DNA from: Cloacibacterium normanense
GTDB taxonomy: Bacteria > Bacteroidota > Bacteroidia > Flavobacteriales > Weeksellaceae
Direction: 5' to 3'
NCBI RefSeq assembly: GCF_002943105.1
Contig: NZ_PTPZ01000003.1
Location: 372,001-436,000 of the forward strand
DNA: 64,000 bases
Part shown: in pieces, positions 1 to 9,074 of the stretch
Position numbering within the stretch: the first letter of the stretch is position 1
How the letters are laid out: each line of letters opens with the position of its first letter
The notes under the pieces: model-generated
What the model was told of the DNA's origin: nothing
The model's input: the letters and a program-made list of their open reading frames with translations, nothing else
Databases searched by the model: none
Made by a program: the position numbers and the translations under genes

Positions 1-344
1 GAGGTTCTTTTGGCGTAGCTGCAATTACCACTTTTATTGCTAATCAAAATATGTTTTACAGAAGTGATTTGGTGGCGAAGTTAGATGTCAATAGTTTACA
101 GGTTCAACAAAGAATTGCTGCGTTAAAAGCTAATTTTATTGCCAAAGGAATGACGCCTGATCAAGCGCTCGCTTCGGCGTATAAAATTTTAGATTTTTCT
201 GTAATGAAACAAGCTACGGTGCTTTCTTATATGGATGTCTTCCTCTATTTAGGAATTATGTTTCTTATTTGTATTCCTTTTATTTTATTCATCAAAGAAA
301 GAAAAGGAGGCAGAACCATAGATCCAAGTGAAGCCATGCACTAA
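1..344 (+). CDS. DHA2-family MFS drug exporter, C-terminal fragment
   Basis: This is the 3' end of a gene that begins before the window; the frame is open from base 3. The visible tail (about 114 residues) has a polar stretch, an amphipathic helix with the AYKIL motif, a final hydrophobic segment (YLGIMFLICIPFILFI) and a basic cytoplasmic end. This matches the last periplasmic loop and TM14 of EmrB/QacA-type DHA2 proton-driven exporters, which work with EmrA-like adaptors in the inner membrane. The family call is by resemblance of this short tail, so the substrate cannot be given. The gene is followed by a hairpin that also serves the convergent corA. Confidence 0.7.
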   Translation, partial: GSFGVAAITTFIANQNMFYRSDLVAKLDVNSLQVQQRIAALKANFIAKGMTPDQALASAYKILDFSVMKQATVLSYMDVFLYLGIMFLICIPFILFIKERKGGRTIDPSEAMH

Positions 345-350
345 AAATAT

Positions 351-382
351 AAAAGACATCAAATTTTTGATGTCTTTTTTTT
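351..382. terminator. Bidirectional intrinsic terminator between exporter and corA
   Basis: A 13-bp stem (AAAAGACATCAAA and its complement, 351-363 and 366-378) has A-rich and T-rich flanks on both sides, so it can end both convergent genes. The T-run touches the corA stop codon at 382-384. Confidence 0.8.
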
Positions 383-1284
383 TACCATTTTTTTCTTCTT
401 ACATATATAAAGGTGATAATAACAATGAGTCCCATCAAACCTAATGTTGCAAAGTAACCATAAGGTTTTGTGATTTCTGGCATATACTCGAAATTCATTC
501 CGTAAACTCCTGCTATAAAAGTAATAGGTAAGAAATAAACCGAATAAATGGCGAGCATTTTCATTACCTGATTGGCTTTTTGGTCAGAAAGCGCCAGAAA
601 CATACTCATTAAGTTATTGGTTTGCAAATGCAAATGGTCAAAATCACTGATGGCATCTTTATAACTGTCTTTCAAGTCCTTTATTTCTACAGAATCTAGA
701 GGTAATTTTTCAAAAGAACTTACCCAATCTGATGAAAGATTTAGCACTTTCAAATTCAATCCTACTTTTCTTTTGAAACGATAGAGCCTTTTCAGTTGAG
801 CAGAATTAGAAACGTTTTTTAGAAAAACTTCGTTTTCCATTTTATCTAATTGGTCTAGAAGCACCTCGTTTTCATGTTCAAAGGAAATAAATATTTTTTG
901 TCCTAAATGAAGCGCTAATTGATAAGGAGTTTTGAAATTTTCTGGGTGAATTGCAATTTCTTTCAATAGAGATTTTATCGCATCGTTTTCTATTCTGTGT
1001 ACCGTAAGAATGAGATTGTCTTTCAAGAAAATTCCTAATTTGGTACTTACATCACTTATGGTATTGAGGATGAGTCTTTCGGTAGAAGTATTTAATCTGG
1101 TCAGGAAAAATTTTAGATTGCCATTGTCTTCGAATTTTGGCAAGTGATTCGGGTCTATACAGTCTTCTAACCAATAGTGATTGATATCATATTTTTTTGA
1201 AATTTCGGCAATGTCTTCTTGCTTCATTTCTAAGATATCTATCCATTCATATTCTATGGTTTTGTGAAGTGTACTCTCTGTCAT
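382..1284 (-). CDS. corA: CorA-type magnesium/cobalt transporter
   Basis: A 300-residue inner-membrane channel for Mg2+ (also Co2+/Ni2+). A long, charged, helical cytoplasmic domain (about residues 1-235) is followed by two C-terminal transmembrane helices. The CorA signature YGMNF closes the first helix, followed by a short acidic loop (EYMPEITKPYG) and TM2, ending in the basic RRKKW. Length and order are typical of the family, which works as a pentamer. The gene stands alone, convergent with the upstream exporter and divergent from fabH. A TACATTTG element on the minus strand at 1314-1307 gives a leader of about 17 nt, which supports the ATG at 1284. Confidence 0.95.
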   Translation of the reverse strand: MTESTLHKTIEYEWIDILEMKQEDIAEISKKYDINHYWLEDCIDPNHLPKFEDNGNLKFFLTRLNTSTERLILNTISDVSTKLGIFLKDNLILTVHRIENDAIKSLLKEIAIHPENFKTPYQLALHLGQKIFISFEHENEVLLDQLDKMENEVFLKNVSNSAQLKRLYRFKRKVGLNLKVLNLSSDWVSSFEKLPLDSVEIKDLKDSYKDAISDFDHLHLQTNNLMSMFLALSDQKANQVMKMLAIYSVYFLPITFIAGVYGMNFEYMPEITKPYGYFATLGLMGLIVIITFIYVRRKKW

Positions 1285-1306
1285 GGTCTAATTGCGTTAA
1301 TTTTAT

Positions 1307-1314
1307 CAAATGTA
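1307..1314 (-). promoter_or_regulatory. corA promoter -7 element (TACATTTG)
   Basis: Exact TAnnTTTG match on the minus strand, 23 bp upstream of the corA ATG. No clear TTG -33 box is seen at 19-bp spacing. Confidence 0.5.
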
Positions 1315-1421
1315 TAAATTTTTATAAATCTATAAAGACACATGAGTATATAATTATTTATAAAACATTTTAATACATAATATTTATGACTCATGTTAAT
1401 TATATGTTAAAAATAAAATCT

Positions 1422-1429
1422 TACTTTTG
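1422..1429 (+). promoter_or_regulatory. fabH promoter -7 element (TACTTTTG)
   Basis: Exact TAnnTTTG match 25 bp before the fabH ATG at 1454. Its last three bases (TTG) form an in-frame pseudo start codon at 1427, which cannot be the true start if this is the promoter. Confidence 0.6.
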
Positions 1430-1453
1430 TACCCCACAAATTTTAAAAACTTT

Positions 1454-2476
1454 ATGATTAAGAGTGTAATAAAAGGATATGGTTATTATGTTCCTGAGAA
1501 TGTGGTAACTAATGACGATTTGTCTAAGTTGATGACTACTAATGATGAGTGGATAACAGAGAGAACAGGCATCAAAGAGCGCCGTCACAGAAAAAATAGA
1601 AATGACAGCGAAGAAACGACAGCTTTTTTAGCAAAAAAAGCAGCTGAAAAGGCTCTAGAAAAAGCAAATCTAACGGCTAAAGATTTAGATTTTATCGTTT
1701 TTGCAACTTTAAGTCCAGATTATTTCTTCCCAGGAAGTGGTGTAGTTTTACAAGAAATGCTAGGTTGTGATACCATCGGTGCATTAGATGTAAGAAATCA
1801 GTGTTCAGGATTTGTTTATTCTATGAGTGTTGCAGATGCCTTTATCAAAGCGGGAACTTATAAAAATATATTAGTTGTAGGAGCTGAAGTTCATTCTTTT
1901 GGTTTGGATTTTACAGATGAAGGAAGAGGCGTTTCTGTCATTTTCGGTGATGGAGCAGGAGCGATTATTCTTTCTGCAAATGAAGACGAAAACGAAGAAG
2001 GTGTTTTAGCAGTAAACATGCACTCAGAAGGAAAATATGCTGAAGAATTAGCAGTTAAATTCCCTGGAACTAAACTAGGATGGATGGATAGAGCGCTTTA
2101 TGAACCTGAAGCTGTAGAAAGACAAGATATTTATCCGGTGATGAATGGTAATTTCGTGTTTAAACATGCGGTAACCAGATTCCCAGAAACCATGATGGAA
2201 GCATTAACTAAAGCTGGAAAAACTCCAGAAGATTTAGACATGTTCATTCCACATCAGGCGAATTTGAGAATTGCACAATTTGTTCAACAAAGATTTGGAT
2301 TACCAGACGAAAAAATATTTAATAATATTCAGAAATACGGTAATACTACCGCAGCGTCTATTCCTATTGCATTATGTGAAGCTCTAGATCAAGGAAAAAT
2401 TAAAAAAGGAGATTTAGTACTTCTTTCAGCTTTCGGAAGTGGTTTCACTTGGGGAAGCGTACTTTTTAGATATTAA
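1454..2476 (+). CDS. fabH: 3-oxoacyl-[ACP] synthase III
   Basis: Condenses an acyl-CoA primer with malonyl-ACP to start fatty acid synthesis in the cytoplasm. With the ATG at 1454 the protein has 340 residues. The thiolase-fold catalytic triad is visible: Cys117 in NQCSGF, His267 in IPHQAN and Asn297 in YGNTTA. The C-terminal GSGFTWGSVLFRY is typical. It is about 20 residues longer than E. coli FabH, with the extra sequence around residues 190-225, a form I associate with Bacteroidota. An in-frame TTG at 1427 would add nine residues but lies inside the promoter, so I reject it. The gene is monocistronic with its own terminator, not next to plsX/acpP. Confidence 0.93.
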   Translation: MIKSVIKGYGYYVPENVVTNDDLSKLMTTNDEWITERTGIKERRHRKNRNDSEETTAFLAKKAAEKALEKANLTAKDLDFIVFATLSPDYFFPGSGVVLQEMLGCDTIGALDVRNQCSGFVYSMSVADAFIKAGTYKNILVVGAEVHSFGLDFTDEGRGVSVIFGDGAGAIILSANEDENEEGVLAVNMHSEGKYAEELAVKFPGTKLGWMDRALYEPEAVERQDIYPVMNGNFVFKHAVTRFPETMMEALTKAGKTPEDLDMFIPHQANLRIAQFVQQRFGLPDEKIFNNIQKYGNTTAASIPIALCEALDQGKIKKGDLVLLSAFGSGFTWGSVLFRY

Positions 2477-2500
2477 TTTGATTAATCCATGATAATTAAG

Positions 2501-2532
2501 ACCTTTCAGTATTTTCTGAAAGGTTTTTTTTG
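2501..2532 (+). terminator. fabH terminator
   Basis: A 9-bp stem ACCTTTCAG/CTGAAAGGT with a 6-nt loop, followed by eight T residues. Confidence 0.85.
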
Positions 2533-2648
2533 TAACTAAAGTGACAAAATCGAAAAATAATTACCCTCTTTTTATTAATTTTATATGATATTTATCAAAA
2601 TTGATAAATGTCAGCAAATAATAAAGGAATTTATTATAAGGTAGTTTG

Positions 2649-2656
2649 TAATTTTG
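2649..2656 (+). promoter_or_regulatory. ppdK promoter -7 element (TAATTTTG)
   Basis: Exact TAnnTTTG match 40 bp before the ppdK ATG. The leader is A-rich with no Shine-Dalgarno sequence, as is usual in this phylum. Confidence 0.55.
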
Positions 2657-2696
2657 TTCCAGAAATTATAAGAGAAAAATAACAAATTAATATATT

Positions 2697-5462
2697 ATGG
2701 CTACAACAGCAAAAAATGAAAAGTATGTGTATTCCTTCGGTGGTGGTAAAGCCGATGGAAATGAGTCAATGAAGAATCTACTTGGTGGAAAAGGTGCTAA
2801 CTTAGCAGAAATGGCAGGTCACAAAGATCTTAAACTACCTGTTCCTCCCGGTTTTACCATCACTACAGAAGTATGTACGTATTTCTACGATAATAAAAGA
2901 CAATATCCTTCTACATTAGAAAAGCAAATAAAAGATGCACTTGCTCAAGTTGAAAAATTAATGGGCAAAAAATTCGGAGACGTTAAAAATCCTTTATTAA
3001 TGTCTGTACGTTCTGGTGCTAGAAAATCTATGCCAGGAATGATGGATACCGTTCTTAACATTGGTCTTAACGACGAAACTATTCAAGGTCTTATCGCAGA
3101 AAGCGGTGACGAAAGATTTGCTTACGATGCTTACAGAAGATTAGTAATGATGTATGCAGACGTAGTAATCGAAAAAGCAGGTGGTATGGAACCAGCAAAA
3201 GGTATTGGTATCCGTAAAATCATGGACGAAAGATTAGAAGAAGTTAAAAAAGAAAAAGGCGTAGAATTAGATACTGATCTTTCTGCTGATGATCTTAAAA
3301 AATTAGTAAAAGAATTCAAAGCTTTAACTAAAAAACACCTAAAACAAGACTTCCCTGAAACTCCTTGGGATCAATTAATGGGAGGTGTAGGTGCTGTATT
3401 CGCTTCTTGGAACGGAAAACGTGCAATTGAGTACAGAAGAATCGAAAGAATTCCAGATGAATGGGGAACTGCTGTAAACGTACAAGCTATGGTATTCGGT
3501 AACATGGGTAATGACTCTTGTACTGGTGTAGCTTTCACTCGAAACCCAGGAAACGGTGAAAATAAATTCTATGGAGAATATTTAGTAAATGCTCAAGGAG
3601 AAGACGTAGTAGCGGGTATCAGAACTCCAGCTCCTATCAATCAATATTCTAAAAATGACCACAGTAAAAATTTAACTACTTTAGAGAAATTCATGCCAGA
3701 GCAATACAAAGAGCTTGATGAAATTCAACAAAGATTAGAAAAACACTACAAAGACATGCAAGATATAGAATTTACCATCGAAAAAGGTAAACTATACATG
3801 CTACAATGTAGAGTGGGTAAAAGAAATGGTGTATCTGCAGTAAAAATGGCTGCTGATATGTACAAGGAAGGAATGATTGATGCAGAAACTGCAATCCTTA
3901 GAGTAAATCCTAATCAGTTGGTAGAATTATTATTACCAATGTTCGACCCAGACATCGAAAAAACTCATAAAGTAATTGCTAAAGGTTTACCAGCTGGTCC
4001 TGGTGGTGCTGTAGGTAGAGTAGTATTCTCTTCAGAAGATGCTGTAGAATGGGCTTCTAAAGGAGAAAAAGTAATCCTAGTAAGAGAAGAAACTTCTCCA
4101 GAAGATGTAGATGGTATGCACAAATCTGAAGCAATTCTTACTACAAAAGGTGGTATGACTTCTCACGCAGCTTTAGTAGCTAGAGGTTGGGGTAAATGTT
4201 GTATCGTAGGATGTAGCGAAATCTCTATCCACGATAAAGAAAAATATTTTGTAACCAAAGACGGTAAAAAAATAAAAGAAGGAGATTGGGTATCTCTAAA
4301 CGGTAGTAAAGGAACTGTTTACGAAGGTTCTTTACCATTAATTGATGTAGATTTAAATAAAAATCAATCTTACAAACAATTGATGACTTTAGTAGATAAA
4401 TACAAAACAATGGGTGTAAGAACCAATGCTGATACACCTAAAGATGTAGAACAAGCAACTTATTTTGGAGCAGAAGGTGTTGGTCTTTTCAGAACTGAAC
4501 ACATGTTCTATGGTGAAGGTAGTGATAAACCATTATTCTTATTAAGAAAAATGATTATGAGTGACACCGAACAAGAACGTAAGTCAGCACTTAATGAATT
4601 ATTCACTTTCGTGAAGAGAGATATTAAAGCTACATTAGAAGTAATGAAAGGAAATCCAGTAACCATCAGATTACTAGACCCACCATTACACGAATTCGTA
4701 CCTCACGATAAAGCAAAATTACAAGAGCTTTCTAAAGAGTTAGGTGTAAGCATGAGCATCTTAAACAGAAGAATTCTTGCATTACACGAAAACAACCCAA
4801 TGCTTGGTCACAGAGGTGTACGTTTAGGAGTTTCTTATCCAGAAATTACCGAAATGCAAGTAAGAGCAATCTTCGAAGCAGCAGGTGAATTACAAAAAGA
4901 AGGCGTAAAAGCATTCCCAGAAATTATGATTCCTGTAACTTGCGGTAGACACGAACTTTCTCACCAAAAAGCAATCGTAGATAAAGTATATGATGAAACT
5001 TTAGAGAAATTAGGAGTTAAAAAAATTCCTTACATGTACGGAACCATGATTGAAATTCCTAGAGCAGCACTTAAAGCAGATTCTATGGCAATGGTAGCAG
5101 ACTTCTTCAGTTTTGGTACTAATGACTTAACTCAAATGTCGTTTGGTTTCTCTAGAGATGATATCGGTGGATTCTTACCTAAATATTTAGACCTTAAATT
5201 ATTGCCAGGAGACCCATTCGTATCTATTGACCAATCTGGTGTTGGTGAATTAATCAAAATCGGGGTAGAAAGAGGTAGAAAAACAAAACCAAACTTAAAA
5301 GTAGGTATTTGTGGTGAGCACGGTGGTGATGCAGAATCAGTGAAATTCTGTCATTCTATCGGTATGAATTATGTAAGTTGTTCTCCATTTAGAGTTCCTA
5401 TCGCTAGATTAGCTGCTGCACAAGCTGCAATCGAAGATAAAAAATATGTGAAAACTTCATAA
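2697..5462 (+). CDS. ppdK: Pyruvate, phosphate dikinase
   Basis: Interconverts pyruvate + ATP + Pi and phosphoenolpyruvate + AMP + PPi, giving a reversible glycolytic/gluconeogenic step. Domains in order: N-terminal ATP-grasp nucleotide-binding domain (GGKGANLAEM near residue 28), central swivelling phospho-histidine domain with GGMTSHAA (His490), and C-terminal PEP/pyruvate TIM barrel with FSFGTNDLTQM and GICGEHGGD (Cys872). At 921 residues it is somewhat longer than the usual 870-880; the extra length appears as lysine-rich insertions around residues 180-220. It stands alone between fabH and the glycogen operon and has its own promoter and terminator. Codon use is noticeably cleaner than in its neighbours, which suggests high expression. 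Confidence 0.97.
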   Translation: MATTAKNEKYVYSFGGGKADGNESMKNLLGGKGANLAEMAGHKDLKLPVPPGFTITTEVCTYFYDNKRQYPSTLEKQIKDALAQVEKLMGKKFGDVKNPLLMSVRSGARKSMPGMMDTVLNIGLNDETIQGLIAESGDERFAYDAYRRLVMMYADVVIEKAGGMEPAKGIGIRKIMDERLEEVKKEKGVELDTDLSADDLKKLVKEFKALTKKHLKQDFPETPWDQLMGGVGAVFASWNGKRAIEYRRIERIPDEWGTAVNVQAMVFGNMGNDSCTGVAFTRNPGNGENKFYGEYLVNAQGEDVVAGIRTPAPINQYSKNDHSKNLTTLEKFMPEQYKELDEIQQRLEKHYKDMQDIEFTIEKGKLYMLQCRVGKRNGVSAVKMAADMYKEGMIDAETAILRVNPNQLVELLLPMFDPDIEKTHKVIAKGLPAGPGGAVGRVVFSSEDAVEWASKGEKVILVREETSPEDVDGMHKSEAILTTKGGMTSHAALVARGWGKCCIVGCSEISIHDKEKYFVTKDGKKIKEGDWVSLNGSKGTVYEGSLPLIDVDLNKNQSYKQLMTLVDKYKTMGVRTNADTPKDVEQATYFGAEGVGLFRTEHMFYGEGSDKPLFLLRKMIMSDTEQERKSALNELFTFVKRDIKATLEVMKGNPVTIRLLDPPLHEFVPHDKAKLQELSKELGVSMSILNRRILALHENNPMLGHRGVRLGVSYPEITEMQVRAIFEAAGELQKEGVKAFPEIMIPVTCGRHELSHQKAIVDKVYDETLEKLGVKKIPYMYGTMIEIPRAALKADSMAMVADFFSFGTNDLTQMSFGFSRDDIGGFLPKYLDLKLLPGDPFVSIDQSGVGELIKIGVERGRKTKPNLKVGICGEHGGDAESVKFCHSIGMNYVSCSPFRVPIARLAAAQAAIEDKKYVKTS

Positions 5463-5486
5463 CAATATTTATAATTAACAATGATA

Positions 5487-5521
5487 AGCCGCATAGAATT
5501 TTCTATGCGGCTTCTCTTTTT
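5487..5521 (+). terminator. ppdK terminator
   Basis: A 12-bp stem AGCCGCATAGAA/TTCTATGCGGCT with a 2-nt apex (effective loop 4 nt), followed by TCTCTTTTT. Confidence 0.85.
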
Positions 5522-5623
5522 ACTAAATTTAAGAAACATTTAACCTCCTAAAACTTTGTACTCTCGTTTACTTGCAGTAAATTAGTGTGTTTATTTAACA
5601 TTCCTAAAAACACTAAAATCACC

Positions 5624-7561
5624 ATGACTTACCAAGTAGTGCCTCATTCTCTATTCTCTGAATTTGATATCCATCTTTTCCGTGAAGGAAAACACTTTAA
5701 ACTCTACGAAAAAATGGGTTCTCATAAAGTAGAAATAGACGGTAAAACAGGAATCTATTTTGCGGTTTGGGCGCCTAATGCAAAGCAAGTTTCCGTAATT
5801 GGAGATTTCAATAATTGGGATTCTAGAGTTTCTGAACTCAAAATCCGTTGGGATGGTTCTGGGATTTGGGAAGGTTTTATAGAAGGCTTAGATTTTGGTG
5901 TGATTTACAAATATGGCATTCAAACATATAGCGGTGCTTATTTAGAAAAAGGAGATCCTTATGCTTTAAAGTGGCAACAAACCATTCAGGCTGCTTCTAT
6001 TGTGGATACTACTTTCTACGAATGGAAAGACCAAGAATGGATGAAAAATCGCCATCAAAAAAATTCTTTAGAATCTCCTATTTCGGTTTATGAAGTTCAC
6101 TTGGCTTCTTGGATGAGAGGAACAGATGATCCTAATCGTTTTTTCACGTATAGAGAAATTGCAGAAAGACTCGTTCCTTATGTTAAAGAAATGAATTTTA
6201 CACATGTAGAATTTATGCCTGTGATGGAATATCCTTTCGATCCAAGCTGGGGTTACCAAATTACAGGTTTCTACGCAGCGAGTTCTCGTTTTGGAACGCC
6301 ACAAGATTTAATGTATTTGATAGAAGAATTGCACAAAAATGAAATTGGCGTAATTCTCGATTGGGTTCCTTCCCATTTTCCGGGAGATGCCAATGGTTTG
6401 CATTATTTTGATGGAAGTTTCCTCTACGAACACGAAGACCCAAGAAAAGGATTTCACCCAGATTGGAAATCCCATATTTTCAACTACGGAAGAAACGAAG
6501 TAAAATCTTTCCTGATTTCGAATGCTTGTTTTTGGCTCGATAGATATCATGCAGATGGTTTACGTGTAGATGCAGTGCGTTCTATGCTTGAGTTAGATTA
6601 TTCTAGAGCTGATGGAGAATGGGAACCAAATAAATATGGAGACAACAGAAATCTGGAAGCGATAGATTTCATCAAAGAGATGAATACAATTGTGTACAGA
6701 GAATTTCCAGATATACAAACGATTGCAGAAGACAGCAGTGATTTTCCTAAAGTTACCAAACCTATTTATGATGACGGATTAGGTTTTGGAATGAAATGGA
6801 TGATGGGTTGGATGCATGATACCTTAGATTATTTCGAAGAAGATCCAATTGCTAGAAAATATCATCATCATAAACTTACTTTCAGTACCATGTACATGAA
6901 TAATGAGAACTACATGTTGCCATTATCTCATGACGAAGTAGTACACGGAAAAAGCAGTTTGATTTTTAAAATGCAAGGTGACGAATGGCAAAAACATGCC
7001 AATTTGAGAGCATTGTACACCTATATGTACACGCATCCAGGTAATAAATTGCTTTTCATGGGTGGTGAATTCGGGCAAACTCACGAATGGGATTTTAGCC
7101 AAAGTTTAGATTGGCATCTTCTACAATATCCTATACATCAAGGATTGCAGAATTTTGTGAAAAATTTGAATACGGTTTTCAAATCCGAAAAAGCACTTTA
7201 CGAAAATAATTTCAATCCATACGGTTTTGAATGGATTGAAGCAGATGATGCAGATAATTCTATCTATGTTTTTCTAAGAAAAGGAAAATCTGAAGATGAG
7301 GTGCTCATGTCTGTTTTGAATCTTACTCCTAGAACTTTCGATTATAAAATTGGTATAGAAGAAGGAACAAAATGGAAAGTGATTCTTAATTCAGATGCTC
7401 CAGAATTTGGAGGAAGTGGAGTAGTTCCAGAAATCAAATGGTACGAAGAAACTCCATGGAATAATAAACCCAATTCTATGATTGTTACTTTGCCTCCGCT
7501 TTCAGGAATTATTTTAAAGCAAACGGAGAAAACTAAAAAGAACCAAGCAAAAAGCAAATAA
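5624..7561 (+). CDS. glgB: 1,4-alpha-glucan (glycogen) branching enzyme
   Basis: Creates alpha-1,6 branches in glycogen. An N-terminal CBM48/E-set domain (VWAPNAKQVSVIGDFNNWD, about residues 45-65) precedes a GH13 barrel. Catalytic residues are visible: nucleophile Asp316 in LRVDAVR, acid/base Glu369 in AEDSS, and LSHDEVVHGK with the transition-state Asp. A C-terminal alpha-amylase beta domain follows. I choose the ATG at 5624 (MTYQVVPHSLF), giving 645 residues; a GTG at 5585 would add 13 residues, but the region just before it carries a near-match promoter element (AAACTTTG). It is the first gene of glgB-glgA-glgC. Confidence 0.95.
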   Translation: MTYQVVPHSLFSEFDIHLFREGKHFKLYEKMGSHKVEIDGKTGIYFAVWAPNAKQVSVIGDFNNWDSRVSELKIRWDGSGIWEGFIEGLDFGVIYKYGIQTYSGAYLEKGDPYALKWQQTIQAASIVDTTFYEWKDQEWMKNRHQKNSLESPISVYEVHLASWMRGTDDPNRFFTYREIAERLVPYVKEMNFTHVEFMPVMEYPFDPSWGYQITGFYAASSRFGTPQDLMYLIEELHKNEIGVILDWVPSHFPGDANGLHYFDGSFLYEHEDPRKGFHPDWKSHIFNYGRNEVKSFLISNACFWLDRYHADGLRVDAVRSMLELDYSRADGEWEPNKYGDNRNLEAIDFIKEMNTIVYREFPDIQTIAEDSSDFPKVTKPIYDDGLGFGMKWMMGWMHDTLDYFEEDPIARKYHHHKLTFSTMYMNNENYMLPLSHDEVVHGKSSLIFKMQGDEWQKHANLRALYTYMYTHPGNKLLFMGGEFGQTHEWDFSQSLDWHLLQYPIHQGLQNFVKNLNTVFKSEKALYENNFNPYGFEWIEADDADNSIYVFLRKGKSEDEVLMSVLNLTPRTFDYKIGIEEGTKWKVILNSDAPEFGGSGVVPEIKWYEETPWNNKPNSMIVTLPPLSGIILKQTEKTKKNQAKSK

Positions 7562-7593
7562 TAACTTATAATTTATAACTCATAACTCAAACT
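7562..7593 (+). repeat. Short degenerate repeat filling the glgB-glgA spacer
   Basis: The 36-nt spacer is almost entirely built of the words TAACTTATAATTTA and TAACTCATAACTCA. The same two words occur in swapped order at 42653-42686, before the DUF4268 gene. Confidence 0.5.
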
Positions 7594-7597
7594 TAAG

Positions 7598-9007
7598 ATG
7601 AAAGTCTTCCATTTAAGCGTAGAATGTTTTCCGGTAGCTAAAGTAGGCGGTTTAGCAGATGTAGTAGGTGCGCTTCCTAAATACCAAACCAAAATGGGAA
7701 TTGATGCCAAAGTAGTAATGCCTTGGTATAATAAACCATTTGTAAACGAAAACGAATTCGAAGTAGTTTTTGATGGTTTTATTCATCAGATTCATCACAT
7801 GTACCAAGTTTTGGTCATGAAAGAAAAACATAATGTTTTAGGATACGAATTGTATTTGGTGAAAATTCCTGGATTGCTAGATAGAGACCAAGTGTATGGT
7901 TATTTTGATGAAAGTCAACAGTTTATAGCGTTTCAGCATGCGGTTTTGCATTGGCTTTCTGCTATGGAAATTCGTCCAGATGTCTTGCATTGTCATGATT
8001 ATCATACGGGTTTAGTTCCGTTTATGGTAGAGTATTGTCAGGATTTTGATTTTTTAAAAGGCGTAAAAACCGTAGGAACCATTCATAATGGGGAATATCA
8101 AGGAACGATGGATTGGCAAATGTCTAATTATATGCCACGTTTCGACGCTTGGAAATGGGGATTGCTCGATTGGAACGGAAGAATTAATCCTTTGGCAACT
8201 ATGATTAAATGTTGTCATGAATTTACTGCAGTTTCTCAAGGTTATATTCATGAGTTGTTTGAAGATGCGCAAGGTTTACAAGACTTAATTAGACAAGAAC
8301 ACAGAAAAGCACATGGAATCATCAATGGGATAGATACAGAAGTTTGGAATCCTATGACGGATATAATGCTCAACGATCATTATTCTAGAGAGAACTTTGA
8401 AGAAGGAAAAGAAAAAAATAAAAAATGGCTTTGTGAAGAATATGGCTTGAATCCAGAACTTCCGCTTTTTGCTTTTATTGGAAGATTTGCTGGCGAAAAA
8501 GGAGCAGATATGTTACCAGATATTGTAAGAAGAAGCATTTCTGAAACCGAAGGCGCTTTAAATATTCTCATTTTAGGTTCTGGAAATCCTCAAATAGAAA
8601 ATACACTGAAACAACTTCAAGAAGAATTTCATGTGAATTTTGCGATGGATTTAGGATACAAAGAAGCTTTGTCACACAAGATTTACGCAGGTGCAGATTT
8701 CTTACTAATGCCTTCTCGTGTAGAACCTTGTGGATTGAATCAAATGTATGCCATGAGATACGGAACTATCCCAATTGTACGATATACAGGTGGGTTAAAA
8801 GATACCGTAACAGACATTTCTTCAGGAGGTTATGGTTTAAATTATACCTTCCCGGGAACTGATGATGCTGTACATGCCATCAAAAGAGCGCTGTATTTAT
8901 ATGATGACAAAGAAGAAATGCGAAATTTACGAAAAACAATAATGAATTTGGACTTTTCTTGGCAGAAATCTGCTGAAAATTATGTAAATTTATATCGTAA
9001 AAATTAA
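7598..9007 (+). CDS. glgA: Glycogen synthase (GT5)
   Basis: Transfers glucose from ADP-glucose to the growing alpha-1,4 chain. The N-terminal Rossmann half carries the ADP-glucose-binding KVGGLADVVGALP (Lys15 onward). The C-terminal half has the catalytic-cleft motif VEPCGLNQMYAMRYG (about residue 375) and YTGGLKDTV. The 469-residue length is typical of GT5. It lies 36 nt after glgB and 67 nt before glgC, all on the same strand, so co-transcription is likely. No separate promoter is seen in the spacer. Confidence 0.95.
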   Translation: MKVFHLSVECFPVAKVGGLADVVGALPKYQTKMGIDAKVVMPWYNKPFVNENEFEVVFDGFIHQIHHMYQVLVMKEKHNVLGYELYLVKIPGLLDRDQVYGYFDESQQFIAFQHAVLHWLSAMEIRPDVLHCHDYHTGLVPFMVEYCQDFDFLKGVKTVGTIHNGEYQGTMDWQMSNYMPRFDAWKWGLLDWNGRINPLATMIKCCHEFTAVSQGYIHELFEDAQGLQDLIRQEHRKAHGIINGIDTEVWNPMTDIMLNDHYSRENFEEGKEKNKKWLCEEYGLNPELPLFAFIGRFAGEKGADMLPDIVRRSISETEGALNILILGSGNPQIENTLKQLQEEFHVNFAMDLGYKEALSHKIYAGADFLLMPSRVEPCGLNQMYAMRYGTIPIVRYTGGLKDTVTDISSGGYGLNYTFPGTDDAVHAIKRALYLYDDKEEMRNLRKTIMNLDFSWQKSAENYVNLYRKN

Positions 9008-9074
9008 ATAGAGTTTCTTTTTAGGAAGTCTATTTTCGCTTTTTATAAAATTTCAAAATAAAACCACAAAATAT

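Noticed and set aside
1427-1453. TTG start giving FabH nine extra residues
   Set aside because: The TTG is the last three bases of the TACTTTTG promoter element, so it would lie upstream of the transcript.
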